DNA of 64,000 nt from Streptomyces sp. TRM70350 (GTDB lineage Bacteria > Actinomycetota > Actinomycetes > Streptomycetales > Streptomycetaceae): NCBI RefSeq assembly GCF_019219825.1, contig NZ_JAHUXH010000004.1, positions 62,001 to 126,000 of the forward strand, in the 5' to 3' direction. Shown here one piece after another: positions 32,981-41,250 of this stretch (positions are counted from its first letter, which is position 1; the number at the start of each line of letters is the position of its first letter). Both the position numbers and the translations under genes were made by a program. The notes below the pieces were generated by a model that did not search any database, was not told the DNA's origin, and was given only the letters and a program-made list of their open reading frames with translations.

Positions 32981-34438
32981 GTGTTCCTGACGATCAGTAC
33001 CACCGGCACCCGAGAACGCCCCGCGACCGACCTCGGCTACCTGCTGCACAAGCATCCCGACAAATCGCAGGTGTTCTCCACCTCCTACGGCACGGCGCAC
33101 GTCCTCTACCCCGAGGCGGACGCCCAACGCTGCACGGCGGCGCTGCTGCTGGAGGTGGACGCGGTGGCACTGGTCCGGCGCGGCAAGGGCAAGGGCCGGG
33201 GCGGCGCACCCGACGCGGCCCTGGCGCAGTACGTCAACGACCGCCCGTACGCGGCCTCCTCGCTGCTCGCCGTGGCGCTGAGTGCCGTCTTCTCCAGCGC
33301 GATGCGCGGGGTGTGCAACGCCCGGCCCGAGCGCGCCGCCGAGCCGCTCCCGCTGCGCATCGAGGTACCCGCGCTGCCCGCGCGCGGCGGGCCCGACCTC
33401 GTACGACGCCTCTTCGAGCCGCTCGGGTGGGCGGTCACGGCCGAACCCGTGCCGCTGGACACGGAGTTCCCGCAGTGGGGCGACTCGCGGTATGTGCGTC
33501 TCGTGCTGGAGTCCGAGGCGCTGACCCTCGCCGCCGCCCTGCGCCACCTGTACGTCCTGCTGCCCGTCCTCGACGACGCCAAGCACTACTGGGTCGCCTC
33601 CGACGAGGTCGACAAGCTGCTGCGGGCCGGTGAGGGCTGGCTGCCCGGCCACCCGGAGCAGAAGCTGATCACCAGCCGTTACCTCGCGCGCCGCTGGTCG
33701 CTGACCCGCGAGGCGAGGGAACGCCTGGAGCTGGTACGGCTGGCCGAGGCCGACGACAGCGAGGTCGAGGACATCGACAACGCGGTCGAGGCCGAGACCG
33801 AGCAGGAGGAGCGGCCGACGCCGCTCGCCGTGCAGCGACGGGAGGCGATCGTGGCCGCGCTCCAGGAGTCGGGCGCCGCCCGCGTCCTCGACCTCGGCTG
33901 CGGGCAGGGCCAGTTGGTGCAGACGCTGCTCAAGGACGTGCGGTTCACCGAGATCGTCGGCGTCGACGTGTCGATGCGGGCGCTCACCATCGCCTCCCGG
34001 CGACTGAAACTGGACCGCATGGGGGAGCGGCAGGCCGCGCGCGTCAAGCTCTTCCAGAGTTCGCTCGCCTACACCGACAACCGGCTCAAGGGCTATGACG
34101 CCGCCGTGCTCAGCGAGGTGATCGAACACCTCGACCTGTCCCGGCTGCCCGCCCTGGAGTACGCCGTGTTCGGCGCCGCCCGCCCCCGCACGGTCCTCGT
34201 GACCACCCCGAACGTCGAGTACAACGTCCGCTGGGAGACCCTCCCGGCCGGGCACGTCCGGCACGGCGACCACCGCTTCGAGTGGACCCGCGAGGAGTTC
34301 CGCGCCTGGGCGGACGCGGTCGCCGAACGGCACGGATACGACGTCGAGTTCAGGCCGGTCGGACCGGACGACCCCGAGGTGGGCCCGCCCACGCAGATGG
34401 CCGTTTTCACCATGCGGAAGGAGGCGAAGGCGGCATGA
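32981..34438 (+). CDS. hen1: Hen1 3'-terminal RNA ribose 2'-O-methyltransferase
   Basis: 485 residues. The N-terminal domain, special to bacterial Hen1, has LTISTTGTRERPATDLGYLL, HKHPDKSQVF and GTAHVLYPEAD. The C-terminal methyltransferase (about 285-480) has the AdoMet motif VLDLGCGQGQLVQTL and the metal-binding Hen1 residues Glu379, Glu382 and His383 (SEVIEH), with further His in GHVRHGDHRF. Hen1 methylates the 2'-OH at the repair junction before Pnkp ligates, protecting it from renewed cleavage. GTG 32981 is the likely start, after CGAGG. It overlaps pnkp by four bases. Confidence 0.93.
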   Translation: MFLTISTTGTRERPATDLGYLLHKHPDKSQVFSTSYGTAHVLYPEADAQRCTAALLLEVDAVALVRRGKGKGRGGAPDAALAQYVNDRPYAASSLLAVALSAVFSSAMRGVCNARPERAAEPLPLRIEVPALPARGGPDLVRRLFEPLGWAVTAEPVPLDTEFPQWGDSRYVRLVLESEALTLAAALRHLYVLLPVLDDAKHYWVASDEVDKLLRAGEGWLPGHPEQKLITSRYLARRWSLTREARERLELVRLAEADDSEVEDIDNAVEAETEQEERPTPLAVQRREAIVAALQESGAARVLDLGCGQGQLVQTLLKDVRFTEIVGVDVSMRALTIASRRLKLDRMGERQAARVKLFQSSLAYTDNRLKGYDAAVLSEVIEHLDLSRLPALEYAVFGAARPRTVLVTTPNVEYNVRWETLPAGHVRHGDHRFEWTREEFRAWADAVAERHGYDVEFRPVGPDDPEVGPPTQMAVFTMRKEAKAA

Positions 34439-36975
34439 CCGAGACGCACAAGGACCGTGTCCTGCCCGTCACCGACCTCTCCCTCGTGGTCCTCGTCGGC
34501 GCCTCCGGCTCCGGCAAGTCCACCTTCGCCCGCAGGAACTTCACGCCCACCGAGGTGATCTCCTCCGACTTCTGCCGCGGCCTCGTCTCCGACGACGAGA
34601 ACGACCAGAGCGCCACCCGCGACGCCTTCGACGTCCTGCACTACATCGCGGGCAAGCGCCTGGCCGCCGGCCGCCGCACGGTCGTCGACGCGACCAGCGT
34701 GCAGTCGGACGCCCGGCGGAAGCTGATCGAGCTGGCCCGGGAGTACGACGTGCTGCCCATCGCCATCGTGCTCGACGTGCCCGAGCAGGTGTGCGCCGAG
34801 CGCAACGCGGCCCGCACCGACCGGGCGGACATGCCGCGCCGGGTGATCCAGCGGCACATCCGCGAACTCCGCCGCTCCATACGCCACCTGGAGCGCGAGG
34901 GCTTTCGCAAGGTGCACGTCCTGCGCGGCGTCGAGGAGGTCGAGAACGCCACCGTCGTCACCGAGAAGCGCTTCAACGACCTCACCCACCTCACCGGCCC
35001 GTTCGACATCATCGGCGACATCCACGGCTGCGCGTCCGAACTGGAGGCGCTGCTGGGCAAGCTGGGCTACGTCGACGGCGTGCACCCGGAGGGCCGTACC
35101 GCCGTCTTCGTCGGCGACCTGGTCGACCGCGGCCCGGACAGCCCTGGTGTGCTGCGCCGCGTGATGTCGATGGTGAAGTCGCGCAACGCGTTGTGCGTGC
35201 CCGGCAACCACGAGAACAAGTACGGGCGTTACCTCAAGGGTCGCAAGGTCCAGCACACGCACGGCCTGGCCGAGACCATCGAGCAGATGGAGGGCGAGAG
35301 CGAGGAGTTCCGGGCGGAGGTACGGGAGTTCCTCGACGGCCTGGTCAGCCACTACGTCCTCGACGGCGGCAAGCTGGTCGTCTGCCACGCCGGTCTGCCG
35401 GAGAAGTACCACGGCCGCACCTCCGGCCGGGTCCGCTCGCACGCGCTGTACGGCGACACCACCGGCGAGACCGACGAGTTCGGGCTGCCGGTGCGCTACC
35501 CGTGGGCGGAGGACTACCGCGGCCGGGCGGCCGTGGTGTACGGCCACACCCCCGTCCCGGAGGCCACCTGGCTGAACAACACCATCTGCCTGGACACCGG
35601 CGCCGTCTTCGGCGGCAGGCTCACCGCGCTGCGCTGGCCGGAGCGGGAACTGGTCGACGTACCGGCCGAGCGGGTCTGGTACGAGCCGACGAAGCCGCTG
35701 CGCTCCGAGGCGCCGGGCGGGCAGGACGGGCGTCCGCTGGACCTGGCCGACGTGCAGGGACGGCGGGTCGTGGAGACGCGGCACGCCGGGCGGATCTCCG
35801 TCCGTGAGGAGAACGCGGCGGCGGCCCTGGAGGTCATGAGCCGTTTCGCGGTCGACCCGCGGCTGCTGCCGTACCTCCCGCCGACGATGGCCCCGACGGC
35901 CACCTCCCACATCGAGGACTATCTGGAGCATCCGGCCGAGGCCTTCGCGCAGTACCGGGACGACGGTGTCGCGCGGGTCGTGTGCGAGGAGAAGCACATG
36001 GGATCGCGGGCGGTGGCGCTGGTGTGCCGGGACGCGGAGGCGGCGCGGAAGCGGTTCGGGGTGGACGGACCGACCGGGTCGCTCTACACCCGCACCGGTC
36101 GCCCGTTCTTCGATGACGAGACCGTCACCGAGGAGATCCTCGGGCGGCTCAGGTCGGCGGTCGAGTCGGCGGGTCTGTTCGCGGAGCTGGACACGGAGTG
36201 GCTGCTGCTCGACGCGGAGCTGATGCCGTGGTCGCTGAAGGCGTCCGGGCTGCTGCGCAGCCAGTACGCGGCGGTCGGCGCCGCCTCCGGGGCGGTGTTC
36301 CCCGGCGCGGTGGCCGCCCTGGAGGGTGCGGCGGCCCGCGGCGTCGACGTCACCGACCTGCTGACACGGCAGCGGGAGCGGGCGGCCGACGCGGCGGCGT
36401 TCACGGAGGCGTACCGGCGCTACTGCTGGACCACGGACGGCCTGGACGGCGTGCGCCTCGCGCCGTTCCAGATCCTGGCCGGGCAGGGCCGCAGTCTCGC
36501 CGCCCTGCCGCACGACGAGCAGCTCGCCCTGCTCGACCGCCTCGTCGAGCACGACGGCACCGGTCTGCTGCAGACCACCCGGCGGCTGTACGTCGACACC
36601 GGCGACGCCGAGTCGGTGCAGTCCGGCATCGACTGGTGGCTGGAGATGACCGGCCGGGGCGGCGAGGGCATGGTCGTCAAGCCGCTCGGCGCGGTGGTGC
36701 GCACCGAACAGGGCCGTCTGGTGCAGCCGGGCATCAAGTGCCGCGGCCGTGAGTACCTGCGGATCATCTACGGTCCCGAGTACACCCGCCCGGACAACCT
36801 GGCCCGCCTGCGCTCGCGGTTCCTGAACCACAAGCGGTCGCTGGCGCTGCGCGAGTACGCGCTCGGCCTGGAGGCCCTGGACCGGCTGGCCGAGGGCGAG
36901 CCGCTGTGGCGGGTGCACGAGGCGGTGTTCGGGGTGCTGGCCCTGGAGTCGGAGCCGGTGGACCCGCGGCTGTAG
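34435..36975 (+). CDS. pnkp: Pnkp polynucleotide kinase-phosphatase-ligase
   Basis: 846 residues in three domains. Kinase: Walker A GASGSGKS at residues 22-29. Phosphatase (about 180-450): DIIGDIHGCASEL, VGDLVDRGPDS, VPGNHENKYG, CHAGLP and YGHTPV, the calcineurin-like metal motifs. Ligase/adenylyltransferase (about 480-846): nucleotidyl Lys520 in EEKHMGSRA, and the later motifs GGEGMVVKP and GIKCRGREYLRIIYG. It heals the 5'-OH and 2',3'-cyclic-phosphate ends left by ribotoxins, and with Hen1 seals them. All catalytic motifs are present. AAGGAGG at 34418-34424 supports ATG 34435. Confidence 0.95.
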   Translation: MTETHKDRVLPVTDLSLVVLVGASGSGKSTFARRNFTPTEVISSDFCRGLVSDDENDQSATRDAFDVLHYIAGKRLAAGRRTVVDATSVQSDARRKLIELAREYDVLPIAIVLDVPEQVCAERNAARTDRADMPRRVIQRHIRELRRSIRHLEREGFRKVHVLRGVEEVENATVVTEKRFNDLTHLTGPFDIIGDIHGCASELEALLGKLGYVDGVHPEGRTAVFVGDLVDRGPDSPGVLRRVMSMVKSRNALCVPGNHENKYGRYLKGRKVQHTHGLAETIEQMEGESEEFRAEVREFLDGLVSHYVLDGGKLVVCHAGLPEKYHGRTSGRVRSHALYGDTTGETDEFGLPVRYPWAEDYRGRAAVVYGHTPVPEATWLNNTICLDTGAVFGGRLTALRWPERELVDVPAERVWYEPTKPLRSEAPGGQDGRPLDLADVQGRRVVETRHAGRISVREENAAAALEVMSRFAVDPRLLPYLPPTMAPTATSHIEDYLEHPAEAFAQYRDDGVARVVCEEKHMGSRAVALVCRDAEAARKRFGVDGPTGSLYTRTGRPFFDDETVTEEILGRLRSAVESAGLFAELDTEWLLLDAELMPWSLKASGLLRSQYAAVGAASGAVFPGAVAALEGAAARGVDVTDLLTRQRERAADAAAFTEAYRRYCWTTDGLDGVRLAPFQILAGQGRSLAALPHDEQLALLDRLVEHDGTGLLQTTRRLYVDTGDAESVQSGIDWWLEMTGRGGEGMVVKPLGAVVRTEQGRLVQPGIKCRGREYLRIIYGPEYTRPDNLARLRSRFLNHKRSLALREYALGLEALDRLAEGEPLWRVHEAVFGVLALESEPVDPRL

Positions 36976-37029
36976 GGCCTGTCCGGCGGATCATCCCGGG
37001 GACGCGGGACCTGATCCGCCGGACGGCCC
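36975..37029. repeat. Long inverted repeat after pnkp, likely terminator
   Basis: GGGCCTGTCCGGCGGATCA (36975-36993) pairs with TGATCCGCCGGACGGCCC (37012-37029) with one unpaired or mismatched base. It starts on the last base of the pnkp stop codon. Like the element at 30350, it belongs to a kind of stop-adjacent inverted repeat that recurs in Streptomyces genomes. Confidence 0.75.
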
Positions 37030-37077
37030 TGGCCGAAAGAGGGGGTGAACAGGAGCGCGAATGGTCAGGATGGAGGC

Positions 37078-38301
37078 ATGGGATTCCACGTCGACTCCGA
37101 GGCCGGGCGGCTGCGCCGCGTCATCCTGCACCGGCCCGATCTAGAGCTCAAAAGGCTCACCCCCAGCAACAAGGACGCCCTGCTCTTCGACGACGTCCTG
37201 TGGGTACGCCGGGCGCGCGCCGAGCACGACGGGTTCGCCGACGTGCTGCGCGACCGCGGTGTCACCGTCCACCTGTTCGGCGAGCTGCTCACCGAGGCGC
37301 TGGAGATCCCGGCGGCCCGCACGCTCGTCCTGGACCGGGTCTTCGACGAGAAGGAGTACGGCCCGCTGGCCACCGACCACCTCCGGGCGGCCTTCGATGC
37401 GCTGCCCACCCGGGAGCTGGCCGAGGCGCTGGTCGGCGGGATGACCAAGCGGGAGTTCCTGGACGCGCACGCGGAGCCGACGTCCGTGCGCTTCCACGTC
37501 ATGGACCTCGACGACTTCCTGCTGGACCCGCTGCCGAACCACCTCTTCACCCGGGACACCTCCGCCTGGATCTACGACGGCGTCTCCATCAACGCCATGC
37601 GCTGGCCCGCCCGGCAGCGCGAGACGGTGCACTTCGAGGCGATCTACCGGCACCACCCGCTGTTCCGTGACGAGGGGTTCCACATCTGGTCGGAGGGGCA
37701 GGCCGACTACCCGTCGACCATCGAGGGCGGGGACGTGCTCGTGATCGGCAACGGCGCCGTGCTCATCGGCATGAGCGAGCGGACCACCCCGCAGGCCGTC
37801 GAGATGCTGGCGCACAAGCTGTTCGCCGCGGGCTCCGCGGAGACGATCGTGGCCCTCGACATGCCCAAGCGGCGGGCGCTGATGCACCTCGACACCGTGA
37901 TGACCATGGTCGACGGCGATGTGTTCACCCAGTACGCCGGGCTCGGCATGCTGCGTTCCTACACCATCGAGCCGGGCGTCGGCGAGAAGGAGCTGAAGGT
38001 CACCGACCACCCGCCGGAGCACATGCACCGTGCGATCGCCGCCGCGCTCGGGCTGAGCGAGATCCGGGTCCTCACCGCCACCCAGGACGTGCACGCCGCC
38101 GAGCGCGAGCAGTGGGACGACGGCTGCAACGTGCTCGCGGTCGAACCGGGCGTGGTCGTCGCCTACGAACGGAACTCCACCACCAACACCCATCTGCGCA
38201 AGCAGGGCATCGAGGTGATCGAGATCCCGGGCAGCGAGCTGGGGCGGGGGAGAGGCGGACCTCGGTGCATGAGCTGCCCGGTCGCACGGGATGCCGTATA
38301 G
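37078..38301 (+). CDS. arcA: Arginine deiminase
   Basis: 407 residues. ADI hallmarks are [62 protein letters not shown] and the catalytic Cys in [10 protein letters not shown] near the C-terminus. It converts arginine to citrulline and ammonia, the first step of the arginine deiminase route. The start ATG 37078 is preceded by CAGGAT and GGAGG. The ornithine carbamoyltransferase gene follows after 61 bases. No carbamate kinase gene is in the window. Confidence 0.95.
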   Translation: MGFHVDSEAGRLRRVILHRPDLELKRLTPSNKDALLFDDVLWVRRARAEHDGFADVLRDRGVTVHLFGELLTEALEIPAARTLVLDRVFDEKEYGPLATDHLRAAFDALPTRELAEALVGGMTKREFLDAHAEPTSVRFHVMDLDDFLLDPLPNHLFTRDTSAWIYDGVSINAMRWPARQRETVHFEAIYRHHPLFRDEGFHIWSEGQADYPSTIEGGDVLVIGNGAVLIGMSERTTPQAVEMLAHKLFAAGSAETIVALDMPKRRALMHLDTVMTMVDGDVFTQYAGLGMLRSYTIEPGVGEKELKVTDHPPEHMHRAIAAALGLSEIRVLTATQDVHAAEREQWDDGCNVLAVEPGVVVAYERNSTTNTHLRKQGIEVIEIPGSELGRGRGGPRCMSCPVARDAV

Positions 38302-38322
38302 AAATTCTGGGCATCGTATAGA
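38295..38322 (+). promoter_or_regulatory. Direct repeat CGTATAGA between arcA and the carbamoyltransferase gene
   Basis: CGTATAGA occurs at 38295-38302 and 38315-38322, exactly 20 bases apart (two helix turns). The first copy overlaps the arcA stop codon. The region is locally AT-rich compared with its surroundings. It could be a regulator-binding site or internal promoter for the downstream gene; no factor is assigned. Confidence 0.4.
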
Positions 38323-38362
38323 CTTCCATCGCCCTCTGTCCCTGTACTTCTGGAGCGCCCCC

Positions 38363-39370
38363 ATGGCGACAGTCCCGACCGCCCTCGCAGGCCGCCCCTT
38401 CCTCAAGGAGCTCGACTTCACCGAGCGGGAGTTCCTTGGTCTGATCGAGCTGGCCGCCGAGCTGAAGGCCGCCAAGAAGGCCGGGACCGAGATCCAGCAT
38501 CTGCGGGGCCGAAACATCGCGCTGATCTTCGAGAAGACGTCGACGCGCACCCGTTGCGCGTTCGAGGTCGCCGCCGCCGACCAGGGCGCCTCGACCACGT
38601 ATCTCGATCCCTCCGGTTCGCAGATCGGGCACAAGGAGTCGGTGAAGGACACCGCCCGCGTGCTCGGCCGGATGTACGACGGGATCGAGTACCGCGGGGA
38701 CAGCCAGGCCAAGGTGGAGGAACTGGCGACGTATGCCGGTGTGCCCGTCTACAACGGCCTCACCGACGACTGGCACCCCACCCAGATGCTCGCCGACGTC
38801 CTCACCATGTGCGAGCACAGCGCCAGGCCGCTGAAGGAGACGGCGTTCGCCTACCTCGGCGACGCCCGCTTCAACATGGGCAACTCCTACCTGGTCACCG
38901 GCGCCCTGCTCGGCATGGACGTCCGGATCGTCGCCCCCAAGTCCTACTGGCCCGCCCAGGACATCGTCGACCGGGCCCGCGCCCTCGCCGAGACCAGTGG
39001 CGCCCGGATCACGCTCACCGAGTCCCTGGAGGAGGGCGTCGCGGGCGCCGACTTCGTCGCCACCGACGTCTGGGTGTCCATGGGCGAGTCCAAGGAGGTC
39101 TGGGACGAGCGGATCGCCGCCCTCGCCCCGTACGCCGTGACCATGGACGTGCTGCGGGCCACCGGCAATCCGGACGTGAAGTTCCTGCACTGCCTCCCCG
39201 CCTTCCACGACCTCGGCACCGAGGTCGGCCGCGCGATCCACGAGGTTCACGGGCTGGACTCCCTGGAGGTCACCGACGAGGTCTTCGAGTCGGCCCACTC
39301 GATCGTCTTCGACCAGGCGGAGAACCGGCTGCACACCATCAAGGCGGTACTCGTCGCCACCCTTGCCTGA
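38363..39370 (+). CDS. arcB: Ornithine carbamoyltransferase (probably catabolic)
   Basis: 335 residues with the carbamoyl-phosphate site [12 protein letters not shown], the [13 protein letters not shown] segment and HCLPAFHD for ornithine binding. Downstream of arginine deiminase it would phosphorolyse citrulline to ornithine and carbamoyl phosphate. An anabolic role (argF) cannot be excluded because the sequence alone does not show direction. ATG 38363 follows CTGGAGCG. Confidence 0.9.
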   Translation: MATVPTALAGRPFLKELDFTEREFLGLIELAAELKAAKKAGTEIQHLRGRNIALIFEKTSTRTRCAFEVAAADQGASTTYLDPSGSQIGHKESVKDTARVLGRMYDGIEYRGDSQAKVEELATYAGVPVYNGLTDDWHPTQMLADVLTMCEHSARPLKETAFAYLGDARFNMGNSYLVTGALLGMDVRIVAPKSYWPAQDIVDRARALAETSGARITLTESLEEGVAGADFVATDVWVSMGESKEVWDERIAALAPYAVTMDVLRATGNPDVKFLHCLPAFHDLGTEVGRAIHEVHGLDSLEVTDEVFESAHSIVFDQAENRLHTIKAVLVATLA

Positions 39371-39431
39371 GCCGTCCTTGTCCTGACCGCGCCTGATCAG
39401 GCCTTATGCCGAACCGCGGCCCCGGAGCCAC

Positions 39432-39722
39432 CCGTTCCGTTCCTCGTCGCCTTCGGCGCGGTCGTTGCCATCGATGTCCCGGGACGGACTCGTCCCACGC
39501 GTCTTCGAGAAGGTCTCCGCGCACCGCCACGCCCGTCGCGGGCCCTGATCACCGCGGTCGTCTTCGCCGTCCCGGCGGCCTTCGCGTCGCTGGACTCCGT
39601 GGTCAACCTGTGCACCCTCGGCACGCTCCCCGCCATGGCCGCCGTCAGCGTCGCGGTGATCGCCCTGCGTCGCCGCGAGCCGGACCTGCCGCGCACCGTC
39701 CGCGTGCCGCTTACGGGCGCCG
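39432..39722 (+). pseudogene. Remnant of an APC-family amino-acid permease
   Basis: Three frames give pieces of one permease: PFLVAFGAVVAI, then MSRDGLVPRVFEKVSAHRHA (from 39474), then ALITAVVFAVPAAFASLD followed by SVVNLCTLGTLPAMAAVSVA and RRREPDLPRTVRVPL. In intact APC transporters these segments occur in this order near the C-terminus, separated by longer stretches. There are at least two frameshifts and deletions and no start. Its place after the arginine deiminase genes suggests a former arginine/ornithine carrier. The 372-base gap contains nothing else recognisable. Confidence 0.8.
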
Positions 39723-39742
39723 CGACTCCCGGCTGGCCCGGG

Positions 39743-40201
39743 TCACGTCGCCGGACGCGGACGCCAGTGAGGCTGACGCTGACGCGGTACCACAGGCAGT
39801 CTGAACCACACCGCCTTGCCGGACTCGGTGGGGCGGTGACCGCAGGACGCGCTCAGGGTGCGGATCAGCAGCAGCCCGCGCCCGTGCTCCTGCCAGGGGT
39901 CGGGCGCGCGGTCGGCGGGATGTGTGAGGTTGCCGGGCGGCGCCGGGTCGGGGTCGTGCACCTCGACCTTGCAGCCGGTCGGCAGCAGCTCCACGACCAG
40001 CTCTATCGGGGTGCCGCCCGCGGTGTGCTCCACGGCGTTGGCGACCAGCTCCGCGGTGAGCAGCTCGGCGGTGTCGCTGTCGGCGCCGTGCTCCAGCTCC
40101 GCCAGCGCCGTACGGACCAGTGCGCGCGCCACGGGCACGGCCGCCGTGGAGTGCGGCAGCGTGATGCGCCAGGAGGCGGGGGCGGAGGGGCGTTCGTGCA
40201 A
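39743..40201 (-). CDS. GHKL ATP-binding protein, anti-sigma-factor kinase type
   Basis: A 152-residue HATPase_c-like protein: WRITLPHSTAAVPVARALVR, the N box in LLTAELVANAVEHTAGG, the G1-like VEVHDPDPAPP and the G2-like GRGLLLIRTLSA. Streptomyces has dozens of such RsbW/SpoIIAB-like proteins; targets are usually sigma factors or STAS proteins. No partner lies next to it. It reads divergently from the enoyl-CoA hydratase-like gene. Confidence 0.85.
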   Translation of the reverse strand: MHERPSAPASWRITLPHSTAAVPVARALVRTALAELEHGADSDTAELLTAELVANAVEHTAGGTPIELVVELLPTGCKVEVHDPDPAPPGNLTHPADRAPDPWQEHGRGLLLIRTLSASCGHRPTESGKAVWFRLPVVPRQRQPHWRPRPAT

Positions 40202-40285
40202 GAGCTGGTTCCGTTCATGGAGCAGGCGTGTTTCCGAGTGCCGAGGATTCAGGCCGTCCTGCTTTCAACCTCAGGAATGGTACGA

Positions 40286-40314
40286 CGCCCCTCGGCAGGG
40301 TCTCACGAGGGGCG
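40286..40314. promoter_or_regulatory. Perfect 9-bp inverted repeat in a divergent promoter region
   Basis: CGCCCCTCG (40286-40294) and CGAGGGGCG (40306-40314) are separated by 11 bases. The sites lie 20 bases apart from start to start, on one face of the helix, which suits a dimeric regulator; a small terminator-like hairpin is the alternative. Confidence 0.45.
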
Positions 40315-40336
40315 CCGCCTCCTCCTGTCGCGTGAT

Positions 40337-40365
40337 TCTGACGACGGTCACGAATGAGTGATAGC
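40337..40365 (+). promoter_or_regulatory. Candidate promoter for the crotonase-monooxygenase operon
   Basis: TGACGA (40337-40342) and TAGCGT (40360-40365) are separated by 17 bases, 52 bases upstream of the ATG at 40418. AAGGAG at 40402-40407 is the ribosome binding site. Confidence 0.45.
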
Positions 40366-40417
40366 GTCCTGGGGTAGAGGTCAGTGAGGCAGTGCCCGCC
40401 CAAGGAGGCCGCACCCC

Positions 40418-41245
40418 ATGAGTCCCTTCACCGGCTCCGCCGCCCCCACCTCGCCCTGGCGCCATCTGCGCGTCGACCGCACCGACGGTGTGGCCACCGT
40501 CACCCTGGCCCGCCCCGACAAGCTCAACGCCCTCACCTTCGGCGCCTACGCCGACCTCCGCGACCTGCTCGCCGAGCTGTCCCGGGAGCGGTCGGTGCGC
40601 GCCCTGGTGCTGGCCGGAGAGGGCCGCGGCTTCTGCTCCGGCGGGGACGTCGACGAGATCATCGGCGCCACGCTGTCCATGGACACCGCCCAGCTCCTCG
40701 ACTTCAACCGGATGACCGGGCAGGTGGTGCGGGCCATACGAGAATGCCCGTTCCCGGTGATCGCGGCGGTGCACGGCATGGCGGCGGGCGCCGGGGCGGT
40801 GCTCGCGCTGGCGGCCGACTTCCGCGTCGCGGACCCCAGCGCCCGCTTCGCGTTCCTCTTCACCCGGGTCGGCCTGTCCGGCGGCGACATGGGCGCCGCG
40901 TACCTGCTGCCCCGTGTCGTCGGTCTCGGCCACGCCACCCGCCTCCTCATGCTCGGTGAACCGGTCCGCGCCCCCGAGGCCGAGCGCATCGGCCTGATCA
41001 GCGAGCTGACGGACGAGGGCCGAGCCGACGAGGCGGCCCACCGCCTGGCCCACCGCCTGTCCGAGGGCCCGGCCCTGGCGTACGCCCAGACGAAGGCCTT
41101 GCTGACGGCGGAACTGGACATGCCGCTGGCGGCAGCGGTGGAACTGGACGCATCAACGCAGGCCCTCTTGATGAACGGCGAGGACTACGCAGAGTTCCAC
41201 GCGGCGTTCAAGGAAAAGAGGCCCCCAAAGTGGCAGGGGAGGTAG
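40418..41245 (+). CDS. Enoyl-CoA hydratase/isomerase (crotonase) family protein
   Basis: 275 residues with the crotonase fold: VATVTLARPDKLNALTFGAY, the oxyanion-hole segment GRGFCSGGDVDEI, and AAVHGMAAGAGAVLALAADF. By alignment in mind with rat mitochondrial crotonase, the two catalytic glutamates are Val and Phe here (AVLALAADF and RFAFLFTRVGL), while GGDMGAAYLLPRVV has an Asp. It is therefore probably not a simple hydratase; ring hydrolase, isomerase or other CoA-ester chemistry is possible. It ends 2 bases before a likely start of the next gene, so the two are coupled. Confidence 0.85.
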   Translation: MSPFTGSAAPTSPWRHLRVDRTDGVATVTLARPDKLNALTFGAYADLRDLLAELSRERSVRALVLAGEGRGFCSGGDVDEIIGATLSMDTAQLLDFNRMTGQVVRAIRECPFPVIAAVHGMAAGAGAVLALAADFRVADPSARFAFLFTRVGLSGGDMGAAYLLPRVVGLGHATRLLMLGEPVRAPEAERIGLISELTDEGRADEAAHRLAHRLSEGPALAYAQTKALLTAELDMPLAAAVELDASTQALLMNGEDYAEFHAAFKEKRPPKWQGR

Positions 41246-41250
41246 GGGTG

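Noticed and set aside
34093..36918. A 941-codon minus-strand frame opposite pnkp
   Set aside because: Pnkp motifs on the plus strand are complete; the antisense frame has no domain.
39391..39402. Perfect palindrome GCCTGATCAGGC after the carbamoyltransferase gene
   Set aside because: Twelve bases, isolated, with no linked promoter; chance or a weak terminator is as likely.
40215..40403. A 62-codon minus-strand frame in the divergent region before the enoyl-CoA hydratase-like gene
   Set aside because: No ribosome binding site, and it overlaps the promoter and inverted repeat.
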